A model generated the notes under the pieces. It had not been told where the DNA came from. It did no database searches and was given only the letters and a program-made list of their open reading frames with translations. Of a DNA stretch of 64,000 nt, positions 1 to 12,491 are shown piece after piece. Source of the stretch: Vanilla planifolia (Eukaryota; Streptophyta; Magnoliopsida; Asparagales; Orchidaceae); NCBI GenBank assembly GCA_023846275.1, contig CM043868.1, positions 1,135,153 through 1,199,152 on the forward strand, given 5' to 3'. The position numbers and the translations under genes were made by a program. Position 1 is the stretch's first letter; each line of letters begins with the position of its first letter.

Positions 1-3000
1 TGTTATTTTATGATTTTATTAATAATTCCTTCATTAATTTATGATGTATATTAGTTATAACTTATGGCTTGTTAAAGATAAAAATATTAAATTATAAGTA
101 CCCTTAATGATCATATGGATTGTGATTAAGATTAACTAGCACATGTTTGATCATTATTAATATTTTTAGCATAGATGGGTTACCAAATTTTATGCTAACA
201 AGAAAATTAATTAAGTTATTTTTCTTGGAAATACTATCATGCATACAAATTAAGAAAACTATGACTTGTGCAACAAAGAAATAACATGCTATCATGCTTT
301 TTATAGTTGATAAAATTTTGTGGAAGTATTATTACCAATATGCATTTAATACAACTTGGAAGATTTAAAGCCATTATACATTCCAATGTAGAATTAAACT
401 TTATACAATTCTAGTTAATTAAGAATCCTTAGTTTGAACAATTAAGGACATTCTTCTTTAACTATGCCATAAGACCACATTATGACTTAAGCAAGGTGTT
501 TCTAAACAAAACAAAACATATGATTGAAGTTTACAATCAATTAAGGTTGAATTCTTAGGATATGCCTTGAAGTTTACTAAAAGGGCTTTACTATTTGATT
601 TTGATTGTACTGCAAGAAAAATCCTTAAACAAAAACTGATGGTTTAGGGTGATGGGAGCTCTTGAGTTTTGTTTTGAGAGGGATTGGAAGCCTCGTCTAT
701 GTGCTAAAAGAAGTGTAGGATTACTTAATTAGGTTTGGTTGTAGGAAGATTTTAACTTAAAAATATCATCATAAATATTCTAAGTTTGACTATTGCAATG
801 CCTAAGATTTATGGAATTTGTTTAGTTGAAAAACCAAGCAAAATGGACATTTGAGTTATCAAAAAGGGGTTGGAAGTGTTAGGTTAGTGAAGGTGATGAG
901 TGTATGGTATAGAATTGAATTTGTACTATAACAAAGACCTAGAACATGGACATTAAATGACTTCCAATTTAAGTGCGCACACGACTTTCTTGTAGGGAGA
1001 CTTGAGTGGCTTGAGTCAAACCATGAATAATGCTAGGGGAGGTTTAGTTCTTGGTTAATTGTAGCAAAAAACATTGGGTTAGCATGAATAAGAGTAGAAA
1101 ACTAAGAAGGAATTTAACCTAGCTAATAGGCTTTGTTTGCTTATACTAGATTTGTGAAATTATAGAATGGGTGAAGTGAAACTTGGATTATGAATTTAAA
1201 ATGTTGAAGATTTTGAATTTAGAAGTATTAAATTTGAAATATGAATACCTTAGGTTGGAAATTTGAATAATGGTTAAGGTTAAGAACCCTAGTTAGGATT
1301 ATAGGTCGATTAGGACTTAAAAGAGCTTTGAAAATATAAGAATAGCTTAGGAATTGGGTTAGTAAAAATATCAATGATTAAGGTTATACATGAAATAAAC
1401 TTTAAAGTAAGAATTATAGTTGAAGAATGAATATAATGTACCAGGTGAAGCATCAAGCACACTTAGAATGATGCCACAAATACATAATGTACTTAGTTAG
1501 ATGATGAATGAAAGTTGATTGAGATGGAGACCTCAATTTTAGACTAAGGAGTGGTGATCAACTCAGTGAAAGGACCAATGATCACATTGATTTTAGATGA
1601 ACCCTAATGGATTAATATGTGAGATCATGTGTAGCATAGAATAGGCTTGTAGGCCATGGATCAACACCTTAAATGATGGTATGAGTTATGTATGTGGCTG
1701 AAGAGAGGCCTTTTAGATAGTTGAATTTCTCAAATTTGCATGTGAGATAAGAGAGTCCCTAGCAAAACTCAAGTGAACCCAAGTTAAGGATTATATACTT
1801 TTAGTTAAAGGGTTAGAGTCATGGTTTTATAACTTGAATAATTACTCAAATAAACCATAAAAATTAGCTAAGAATCCTTGTTGAAGATATAGGTGAGGAT
1901 TAAACATATATGAAATTTGAAAGGGATAGTTACCATAGATAGGCACATTAGAGTTTAGTAAAAACCTTGGTTGGCTTAGATAGTAGAGTATCATTTTGAG
2001 GAGACCAAGTTAGTTGGTTAATAGGTTAGGGTTCCAAAAAATTTCTTGATGATATATTATGGTTAGGTTACCTAAAATAATAACAAGTAAATATGAACAA
2101 ACAGTAAGCAAGTTTATTGATGATAACACTGACATGGTTGTAGGGATCCCAATTAATGAACTTAGCAAATGTGAGGAGGATGGATATATCAAATGGTAGT
2201 ACTCTTTTAAAGTTGGAGAATGTATGCCTTACTATTTTGACATACAGGAGACTATAGGTGTTCCTATGTTTATGGTGGTTGAGCACCACATGTGATAAAA
2301 ATCCTTATGCTAAATGGAGGGGTCCATTTTGTTAATAGAGCTCATGTTTGCATTATACCATCACGTGATGAGGATTCTAAGATTTACCAAATGTCTTTAT
2401 AGGCCATAATAAAAGACCTTGGATATGCCAAAGTGATTATTATATTTTATATGGTTGATGAAGACATCTATAACAATTTATGGTTGTTGATATGATCGAT
2501 AGAGCCCAAGTTGTAGACTATTGAATCTGATGAGGTAGGAGTGTAATACTTTCACAGAGTATCTCCTTGGCTTAGTAAAATTAATTATGGTTCATTTATG
2601 CATCCTATGGGATTACTTATGGTTTTGTTAAGACTTTTTAGACCCTCATGGCTCAATGATTATGGCTTATTTTTTTGCTTTGCCTTGTAGATTGATGCAT
2701 TTATTTGACTCCTTTGATACACTTAGACTATACTTTGTTGATGTATTATTTCATGTATGTTATACATGAGGACTCCCTATAGTGCTTGGGTAAACCTACC
2801 TATATTAATGGATACTACAATAGAGTGGGGCAAGGACATGGTATCATAATGGATTACTCTTTAGTCATCATCTAGTCATGTCTTTGTTTTAGTCATATTT
2901 ATTCCTAGCATTAATATTTTATGATGGGCATTAAAGTATTTGCTATATTTCATGTGGAACTATAGATTCTATTGGACACTTATTTGGATGTAGTTCTTTG

Positions 3001-3118
3001 ATTTATTTTCAAAAGATAGTCATGGTTTAGATCTTTTATTACTTATGCATATTATGGACTATGTGGATATTATCTTTTACACCCATTTATTTTGGTTTTT
3101 TATTTTCAAAATAATGAG
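1..3118 (+). repeat. B 5' LTR, left part
   Basis: Matches 25,741-28,165 of the B 3' LTR in the same order and orientation. Anchors are the stretch ending near 295 (partner near 26,070), the block around 1,171-1,390 (partner 26,910-27,120, both with AACCCTA followed by ATTA) and the block at 2,880-3,100 (partner 27,940-28,160). The match stops at 3,118 where element A begins. Short open frames here have no coding support. Confidence 0.8.
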
Positions 3119-6100
3119 TGTAACAAAAATTGAAATGATCATAATAATATATTATAATTATAAATAACAATATAAAAAGATGCAAATTTCTAACATAAAG
3201 TTATCCAAAAATTACTCAACCACAAAATCAAGTACAAATAAAATATACAATAGATAATAAAAATTCAATCAGAAAATAATATGAAGAAAAACCATAAATA
3301 ATAATCAAAGTCCAACATAAGAAGAATAATAAGAAAAATTTATAAAATTATTACTCTGCTACTACTATTGATAAAATGTAAAAAAGATCAATCATTTAAC
3401 TCATGTACAAACTCTAATACTCTCTAGCTTAACTCTTCTTCAATTCCAAGCTTCATAATATTACAAAAATATAAAGAAGTTGAGATAGGAGGCTCAATAG
3501 TGAATCTTTAAGTCATATTATAAAACTATCATACAATAGCCAAGAAGTGTGTATCTAACAACTAACTAAATCTCGTAAATAAATGACATTAGTTTCTAAA
3601 TCTAATAAAGTCATCACTATTCAATAGCTAAGTTAATGCCTAACCTTATTATGTGATGAATAAAATGCTTAATGTTCCCCTACTAATCTAATGCATTCTT
3701 CTATCTAAGAGAAACATGAAAGGACTAATGCTAAGGATTCCGTAATGATGACTTGTACTCTCTACCACAGGCATAGTACATTAGTTCTTCCCTGTGGAAC
3801 TAAATGGGTAACCATTCCCTCCTATGACTATTTATGCAATGACTTTTAGCCAATCCTAGAGATTTTTATCACATGATCTAACACACCTACTATAGCCTAA
3901 ACCAACCATAGCTAACTATTAACTCCATACTAAGGGAGTAGTAAAGTAGCCATTTTTGGGTAACGTGCATAATCAAGGGTCTACTCATCTAATTTTTACT
4001 CAATAAACTCACGTCCATAACTCATGGTATTTTTTGAACATTATTAACATATTATTACCTAGCATTATTTACATTTAATTAATTTGAATCTACTCTTTAT
4101 TAAAATTTTAAATTAACCAACAACCTAGAGGTTCAAGGATTTCCCTTAACCATAAATCAATTATCTAATATTCTCCATGCCTTGAATAAGATAATCAAGA
4201 GTTTTAACCTTAGGTCCTATTTTAGCTAACTAGGTTTACCACCATCTAAATATCTTAAGGTTTCTTTTAAACATTATTTAATCTATCACCTTTCTTATCT
4301 AGATTATCCTTAGTGTTCACATAACCTTAGGTTTTAAATATTGGTTCAAGGCGTAGTTTACTATCATTACAACTAAGTCTACATTCACACAAGTTTTATT
4401 AGTGACCATTGTGCCTCCAGGGCAACCCTGAGCCACAATATCAATCCACAGGCCTCTCTTGAGCCGCCACACAACTCCCAGATCACCATCTACAGTGTAA
4501 TTACTTAACATAAAATCATAACTAGGGTCACTCATGATCTTAAAAAAAGAACTTTGTTAACCTATAGATTTAACTAACATTTTTTGTATTATCAATTCCT
4601 TAGGTAAACAAAGAACATCTCTAAATCAAAAGTCTAATTCCAAGCTCTTTAACCCTTTTCATAAGGTCTTAATCAAGAGCTTAACTATCCAAGGCTTTAT
4701 ATATAATATGCATAAGGATTCACTTAAAATATTACTTTAGTTGATCTCTAGGGCCTTTTATTATTGATTCTTTTTCCAAGAGTTATGCATATGCCTTTGA
4801 CCCTAATTTTAAGGTAAAGCCTTAACTTACATAGTCTTATTTTAGCATCTCAAGTCCCCTTTAAAAACCTTATTGAAAATCAACCTTAAGACCTCAAAAT
4901 CTTCCATAACTATAGTACTGCTAGCCATTCTCAATCTCTTTTCTCATGACTTACAACCCAATGCAATCTAACATTCTTCTAAGAAATCAAATCAAGCCCT
5001 TCAAAGCTTTCCAACTAGAATCCAAGAGCTATGCACAACTTAAAAGTCATCTAATTTTTCTCAATGGTTAAATCCATGCCTCTTATAACTCAACTAAGCT
5101 TAGCTTAATGCTTCCTAATCATACCTAATGTAAAGGAAAACTTGTCAATGATAATCCACAAGGATTTGATCAAATTTCCAAGTCTAATTCATGGTTCATC
5201 ACTTAGGCTAAGGATTAATTTGTCCACATCATATTTGGCATACTCCTTAACATAATTTTGCAACACAAATATACATTCACATCTTGTTAAGATTCTTAAA
5301 TTAAATTACATGTATAATCCTACTTGACCAAGAAGTCCTGTTCCTTAGAAGTTATTTCTTAGAAAGTAATCTGCATAAATTTACATAATGATATACACTG
5401 ACATCATGGCATAATACTCAAATTGAATTACACATATGAGCAGGCTTAGCTAAGATCTCCCATTCCTTATAGGTTACTACTTAGAAAATAAACTACATTC
5501 AAGCATGGAATTTAATTTGCCACAAAAAATAACATGTAAACAAGATAACTTATCTCAATTATGAGAACTATACTCATTAAAATTTGTTTTATCTTATTTT
5601 GAAAATTTCTTAACATCAATTGTGTCACACCATACTTATAGAATACATGTTTAGAACATCTAATATTACATTAAAATTAACATAGTTTTAACCTCCTTCC
5701 ATAGGATCATGTCTTGGTTAGAGTTGATTTTGCATCTACAAATAAATGTTCTATGTCCATCTTTTCCACGTTTCAATAGACAAAGTTAAACATGCAAGCA
5801 TATGAACAAGAATTTCAATTTTCACTCATGATTATTTTTATAGAAGACATTTTTGTAAGGTCTTCTAGCAATAATACACAAGAAAGGCATGCAAAATAAT
5901 ATTATATATGTTAGTAAAATTTTATTTAGTCATGGGTAGAAGAGCTTTCCACCTTTCTAAGTATGTTTCATGGAAGATGATTGATTAGCCTTTGTCATAA
6001 TCATTTTGTAAGGGTTCCACATGCATTTTAACAATATAGTAGATTTTTTATCTTTCTTTATTTCTTAGTTAAATTTATTATAAATACTTAAGGTCATCCT

Positions 6101-6845
6101 ACAAAGAAACTTGTGTAGAGCACTTTCTATTGGTTATATTTTTCCTTACTTGAAAACTTGAGTCCTCTTTGTAGTTCTTCCTCTTGGCTTGGCTTGTTCT
6201 CCACTTTTATGTTCTCATAGTAACACCTTTTTAATCCAAGGTTTGCTTAAGAAAAGTTACTAAGGTTATTTTAATCCAATGGCTCACACACTCAAGGTTA
6301 AATAGACTTTAATTATTCTTCTTGGTTAGCCATATCTAACTCCTAAAACATAAGAATCTAAGGAGGATATGGTTAACAGGTAGTTGAATGTTTTTGCATC
6401 TCTCTCTCTCTCTCACACGCATAAGCATACATTGATTTCCTAACGTATTCATGCATGCATCACAACAATTTCATTACTGATCATCTTATCTTTATTTACC
6501 AACCAATTTCTAAATTATAAGAATCATATCCATATTATTATTGTGTATTCATGGTTGGACAAGAATATGTATAAGGATAAAGAATAAAATTAGCATAAAG
6601 ATAAGATTATAAACTCAAATTATTGCATTGAGCCCAATCTTATCTAGGCTTATTTGTTGCAACTCAATTTTTTTCATTCAATTAAGCCTTTAACTTCTAA
6701 GATTTGAAATTTCAAAATTCAAAATTTTTACCCACACCAAAAATTTAAAATATTCAATTCACATTTTTAAAGTTCAAATCATGAGAAAACACATATCTCA
6801 GTCAACAAAAACACAATAAATTGGCCAAGTGTACTAGATGTAACA
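3119..6845 (-). repeat. A 3' LTR
   Basis: 3,727 bp. Starts (minus strand) TGTTACATCTAG at 6,845 beside a purine-rich tract and ends TTGTTACA at 3,119. It aligns with 10,814-12,486 and then 18,290-20,331. It contains a short TC microsatellite at about 6,399-6,414 and a GC-richer core at about 4,370-4,520 that is also recognisable in other LTR copies of the family. Confidence 0.82.
6399..6416. repeat. (TC)n microsatellite
   Basis: Eight TC units followed by a short CA run, inside the A 3' LTR. It is the only simple repeat of note in the first 10 kb. Confidence 0.8.
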
Positions 6846-6849
6846 TCCT

Positions 6850-8070
6850 TTTCACCATAAATTGGATTTCATCTTTGAATTCCAAAAACAAATTTTAACC
6901 ATTTATGGAAAATTTCAAAATCAACTCTCCAAGTGGCCTCAAACTCTAGATTATGCACTTGTTGCTCTTGATATAATATTTCTAGATGTAACTAAATATC
7001 CTACTAGACTATTAGGTGACTAATTCTTATACGTTGTCAACCTAGTGTTCTCCATAGTAAAATATGGTCTGTTTATCTAAGCCACAATTTAGAAGCTTTA
7101 CCAAATCTAAATAATCCTTCATAAGATAGAATTTTAGGAATACTTTATCACCAACTATAAAGTTGATAAGCCAAACCTTATTATCAAAATATTTCTTTTA
7201 GAAGCCTTGAGCCACCTCAAGCTTTTCATATAACCTATGCATCTTCGTTATGGAGTCCTTAATAATTTGACATCCAAATGTCTACTATTCTCATAATCAA
7301 TTGAACATAAACAAGATCTATAATGGTGGCCATAATGGGCCTTCTATGATGCCTATTACTGTACCCAAACTCTAATATTGTTAGTTGTTTAAACTTACTT
7401 GTGGAGTAGGATTGCATACTTAGCAATAACAGATCCTCTAAGGTCAAAATAATCCACTCAGACTGATCATCAATATGATGATGATAAGTAATCCTAACTT
7501 TCAAAATCATGCAAAAGGCATAGTGAATGTAGCTCCAAAATTGGGAAGTAAACTTTGCATATCTATCAAAAATAATCATCTTTGGTGCTCTATGTAGACA
7601 TACTATCTATTGAACATATAACTTAGCTAGTTTACCTACTAAATCGATCTTTCACTTTGCTACAAAATTAATTAATTTAGTCAATCAATAAGTTAACACA
7701 TAAATAGTATCAAAACCTTGTGTAGTCTTTGATAGACTTAAAGCAAAATCTATAGTAACTTCTTATTTCCACTCGAGTAATAAGAAGTTTTGGAGTGAAC
7801 CACCAAGACTTTGATATTTTACATTATAGTTTTGAAAAAGTAAACGTTTTTAAAAATATTGAGCCACATTTTTCTTTAAACCTCTCCACTAGAAGTGGGT
7901 TATAAGGGACATGTATATTTTTGTCTACTTAGGGTGTCCCTCAAGCTTATTATCATGAGCCTCTTTAAAGATATTATTCCTGAGCTCCTAATGTTGATGA
8001 CCACACAATCAATCAAGATAGGTCAATATTGCATCCCTAATGAATTGATTTCAAGTCCTATAAGTTTGTA
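6850..8070 (-). mobile_element. Element A integrase region
   Basis: Minus-strand translation of 7,259-7,579 shows the gypsy integrase core signature: FTSQFW, then DDQSEW, TLEDLL and EFGYSNRHH. These correspond to the usual FTSRFW, TDGQSER, TLEDML and EFAYNNS blocks. This fixes the superfamily (Ty3) and the orientation of A. The stretch between this core and the LTR at 6,845 is where a C-terminal or chromodomain tail would lie. Confidence 0.8.
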
Positions 8071-8259
8071 GTGGGTAATCTCAACCAAAAGCTCTGATTC
8101 CTTTTATTATAGTGATTTCGACCTAATCAACATGGATAGTAAGTGAGTCGAATCAAGTTATTAGAGATTGGGTTATCATCTATTCTAAAAATCATCTAAA
8201 ATTAAACATAGTCATTTTGTTTGATATGTAATTAATCATGTATATAAGGATCAAATCTT

Positions 8260-8575
8260 TACACAAATATTTATTTACTAAATTATCTTTAACAATGATG
8301 CATTTTATATACAATTCATAATCTTTAATAAGTTTGAACTATTGTAGTTGTCTTAAATTTAGTTTCCCATGAGAATTTTATGATTAATATAAAGCTTTAA
8401 CAAAACCCCAAATAAATAATGACACCAAATTGTTAAGACAAATACCACATCTATTAAATCCATGTTTTGAGTTGGATAGTTGTGTTCATGAACACATAAT
8501 TATTGGATACATAGGACATAACCTATCCTTACTACATAAGTACAACCCCTTATCTAACAAATCATGCAAAAAAGT
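8260..8575. other. Unassigned AT-rich stretch inside A pol
   Basis: Lies between the integrase part and the plastid fragment. I could not match it to RNase H or to another repeat in the window. It may be decayed pol or filler DNA that came in with the plastid fragment. Nothing else is visible. Confidence 0.3.
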
Positions 8576-8886
8576 TTGGGGAGGTCCGTTTGATATCCAA
8601 AAACTGCTTAGCAACAGTCGGACAAGTGGGGTAATGTTGGGGTGAAGCAAAAACGTTTGGGTAGAGCCAGATCAAAGTGTTGGCTAGGTAAGTGTCCTAT
8701 AGTTAGAGAAGTAGTAATGAACCTTGTAGACCATCCCCATGGGGGCGGAGGGGAGAGCCCCAATTGGTAGAAAAAAACCCACAACCCCTTGGGGTTATCC
8801 TGCTCTTGGAAGAAGTAGGAAAAGGAACAAATATAGTGATTCTTTAATTCTTCGTCGCCATACATAGGAACATTGAAATCCAATTT
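8576..8886 (+). pseudogene. rpl2: Plastid rpl2 3'-end fragment (NUPT-like)
   Basis: In plastids rpl2 encodes ribosomal protein uL2 of the 50S subunit. Here only the last ~90 codons are present, in the + direction and opposite to the gypsy element around it. The first readable block is GEVRLISKNC..TVGQVG from 8,579, followed in shifted frames by pieces equivalent to GVNQKSLGRAGSK and [18 protein letters not shown] lies at about 8,726-8,749, then the equivalents of [28 protein letters not shown] and the LRRR end near 8,862. These are the uL2 C-terminal core residues. Small indels and C-to-T-type changes break the frame several times and the start is absent, so it is not a gene. The few bases after the stop resemble the plastid rpl2-rps19 spacer. 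A mitochondrial intermediate source is possible. High GC sets it apart from its surroundings. Confidence 0.88.
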
Positions 8887-8889
8887 TTT

Positions 8890-9500
8890 TGAAATAAGGT
8901 AGTGGATAACATTTTCTTATTATTACTTTATTTAATTCTTGATAATCCATTCATAATTCAATTACTCTCCATCCTTCTTTTCTATAAAAAAACATGGGTT
9001 CCCTATGGTAAAATACTTGACCTAATCAATCTATTACTCAATAAGTTCCATAACTAGGCTTTGTATTCTTATAACCAAGCAAAGCCATATGATGAGGTGC
9101 TTTTGTGATAGGTACAATTTCTAGCTCCAAGTCTATAAAAAACTCAATCTTGTTCTCTAGAGGTAATCTTTGGCATGCACAATTAGGGAGCCCTATAGTG
9201 ATGGATCCACAACTATGTCTACGTTACAAAGGAGAAGTAAGAAATGCTACCCATCCAAACCAACTCCATAGCTTAGAGGGCTAAAATCATTGGTATCTAC
9301 TTGTTACCTCCAAAATAAATTAAGTCAGCTAAGTTGGGCCCCTAGGTAGGACCTTCATTTCTAAGAAATCAAATGCCACTCCATGTTGGATCTTCCAACC
9401 CACACTTAATATAACATAAAATGCAATTATAAGAACACAAATTGGCTTAGCCCTAAATCTATGGCCTATACTGACAAGACAACCATGAGCTACACATCTT
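8890..9500 (-). mobile_element. Element A reverse transcriptase start and protease region
   Basis: Minus-strand translation near 9,060-8,915 gives residues matching the gypsy RT entry (the region usually reading SPWGAPVLFVKKKDGS and DYRQLNKVT), recognisable here as REPMFFY and MDYQELNKV. The stretch above 9,300 should be protease by position, but no active-site motif is clear. Confidence 0.6.
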
Positions 9501-9699
9501 GTTGGAATCTTTTTTCAAAATGCAACCTCATCATTAGTGTTGATTGTAGTTGGCTTTATTACCATTAATTTTCTCCAAGATAGAATCAACAACAAAATAA
9601 TGTGATGAACCAGTGTTGAAAAGAACAATAAATCTAGTGTCACAAAATAAAAGTGTACCAGTGATTACATCAAGTACCTCTATTTTTTACTGTTAAGTA

Positions 9700-10650
9700 A
9701 GAGCATAAATTTCTGGTTGTCCTTATGAAGTGGATCCTATCCACTTAGCATAATTACCTTTAAATTTGGAAGAACAATGATGCCTCTTGTAACATCTTCA
9801 TCTCTGAGTCCTCTTTTTGGGTTGGTCTCCATGTTGCTCACTAATTAGCTTTATTGGAATGAAAGTGGATCATTCATATGATGAGTTCATGTTTGCCATT
9901 TGAAAATCTATCCTTCTTCTTTAAATTAATATCATAAAATTCTTCCTTCTCTTCCAAGTTTCTCTATTTGCATTAATCCAATGCTCCACCTACTTGACTA
10001 ATCAGGTAACCTCTAATCTTGATAGCTACTAAAATGAGTCATTACCAAATGTCTTTGAAGGAAAGGTCTAAGTACCTCCATGAAAGGCTCAAAATGATGC
10101 CTCTCTAATGTCATCAACTCTAAGTCATATCTAATAAGATATATGAAATGTGAAACATCATTCATAATTAACATCTGACCCTATCTAAGATGGATTAGTT
10201 CCCTTTTGATCTGATTCATTAGAAATTTAGGTATAAAGTAATCTCTAAAAGTATTTATGAAGTCATCCTAAGATATGTCACCATTCAGAGTTTTCTCGAA
10301 CATAGTTTAATGGTAATGCCACTACCATGTAAGTGTCTCATCATCTAAAACCAGAGATATAAGTCTAATGTTTTGCTCAGTTGGTAACCCCAATGGATCT
10401 AAAAACTCTTAAATATAGGCTAACTAATCATCTACAACTAAAAGATTGGTGGTACTAGTAAAAACTCATGATCTTTGTTACATAACAACCTTCAACTAGT
10501 ATTTTCCTTGGGAATTTGGTTGTGCTTGAGGTGTCCTGGCTATAGTTGTTTTTTCGACAATAGGTTCTTCTTAGATAAGCTCAGTGCTTAACAGACTTCT
10601 CAAAGCAGCACCATGAGTCCTATCCATCTTTTCAAGGAAAATACCAAAGT
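9700..10650 (-). mobile_element. Element A gag remnant
   Basis: Minus-strand reading around 10,330-10,000 contains a gag-like block (LDDETLTW near its start, later IPKFLMNQIKRE, then LERHHFEPFMEVLRPFL). Order and spacing fit retrotransposon gag. It lies directly upstream of pol and downstream of the 5' LTR of A. Confidence 0.6.
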
Positions 10651-10798
10651 TAAGTTATATAAGAAAAGACTAGATTTAATCTTCTTAACATATCTACTCT
10701 TAGATATTTCTCACCTGACCCTTTTTTAACATGATATGCTAATGTATGCTTTAATTCTCAACCTAGCCCTTGAAACTGAGCCTATTACATGCAACTTT

Positions 10799-10810
10799 TT
10801 GTTAAAACCA
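10799..10810 (-). other. Possible primer-binding site of A
   Basis: Minus strand reads TGGTTTTAAC three bases after the LTR end GTTACA at 10,814. The usual tRNA-iMet site is TGGTATCAGAGC, so only the first part agrees. Position is right; sequence match is weak. Confidence 0.35.
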
Positions 10811-10813
10811 GAG

Positions 10814-12491
10814 TGTAACAAAAATCTAAATGATCACAACAATAAAACCTACTTATAAATAATAATATAATAAGATGTAAAATGCTAACATAATAACGAT
10901 CCAAAAAATTCCTCATCCTAAAAAAAAAGATCATAAATAAAATATCTAATAATTAATAAACCTTTCATTCAAAAACTTACAACTTATGACATAAAATAAT
11001 AACTTATTAATAATGCAATTCAAAAAGATGGATCACCCAACTAATTCACAAACTCTAATAATCTCTAGCTTGACTTCTACTAAATTTTAGCATCCTAATC
11101 CTAACAAAAATAAGGGAGTGAGCTGAAAGGTACAATAAGAAATACATTAGTCATATTATAAAACTAAAATATAATAGCTAAGAAGTGTTTAAATAATAAT
11201 TAAATAAATCATGTAAAAATTAACAACAATTTTTATCTCCTTTAAAGACATCATAATCTACTAGTAATGTTAACAACTAACCTTATAATGAGACTAATCA
11301 AATGCTTAGTGTTGCATCATTAATTTAATACACTCACTCATTTAAAAGAATAATGACAACACTTGGTACTCTTATCACATCATATAGTCTATCATTTCTT
11401 AATGAAGTATTAATCACATGGGTCAACCCGATAGGGTCTTAAGGGTCCTCAACAATCAAATGTACTCCTGATCTCAATCTTAGCACATCATTTATTTTTT
11501 ATGGGACTAAACATGAAATATTGTCTCTTAAAATTATTTATATAATGGCCTTCATCCAATCTTAGATATTCATATGATGCAATCTAGTACTAATTCTATT
11601 AGATCAATCTATCACATCTAATAATTAGTTATAGTACAAGGGAGTAAAGTAGCTAAATTATCTATCTACTAGGTGAGCATGCATGATCAAATGCCCATTA
11701 GATGTACTCTTCACATATTCAAAACATAACATCTTGACAACATTACTCAACCACTACCTGAAATTACTTATATTTCCTTATTTTGAATCTAACATGTGTG
11801 GAGTTCTCAACTTAAGCAATAACTTAGTTGGTCAAGGATTTGTTTAAATCTTAAATCCAGTATCTAATATTCTCCATGCTTTGATTAAGGTAATTTATAT
11901 TTTCAACCTTCAATCTAATTTTAATTATCTAAGTTTTCCATCATCTAGATATCTTAGGGTTTATAATAAACCTAATTTCAATGATTTAGAACATCTTAAG
12001 TCATTTTTCCATATTCACATAGCCTTGTCTTTCATGCTTAGCTTTAGTGTATAGTTGATTACTAATATAATTGAGTCTAGGTTCACACAAGTTTCACTAG
12101 TGGTCCTTATACCTCCAAGATAACCTTGAGTCATAATACATATCCTAATGCATCTCTTGAGCCATTACACATCCTTAGATTACCATCTAGTGCCATCATG
12201 TGGCTTATAAGCTTAATGATGGCCATGCATGATCTTACCCAAAGAACTTAGTCAACATAAGGATCTAGCCAAAAAGTTTATCTTATTAGTTTCACAGTTG
12301 AACTTAGCACATCTCTGAATCATAGATCTTACTCTAAGTACTCTAACCCTTTTCATATGGTCTTGGATAATAGCATAACTATCTAAATCTTTATTTATAA
12401 TGCACAAAGGTTCATGAAGGGTATTACCTCAAACAATCTTTGGGACCTTCTATGATGGGTTCCTTTTCCATAAAATATTCCAAAAGTATGG
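10814..12491 (-). repeat. A 5' LTR, internal-side part
   Basis: Starts TGTAACAAAAATCTAAATG on the plus strand, aligning with TGTAACAAAAATTGAAATG at 3,119, and stays collinear with 3,119-4,785 until copia element H interrupts it. Confidence 0.82.

Noticed and set aside
4317-4535. 72-residue minus-strand open frame
   Set aside because: Within the gypsy LTR core. Sister LTR copies do not keep the frame, so it is not a protein.
8430-8645. 71-residue forward open frame
   Set aside because: Its last part is rpl2 sequence in a broken context. The first part has no match and no support as a gene.
8608-8883. 91-residue minus-strand open frame
   Set aside because: Antisense shadow of the plastid rpl2 fragment.
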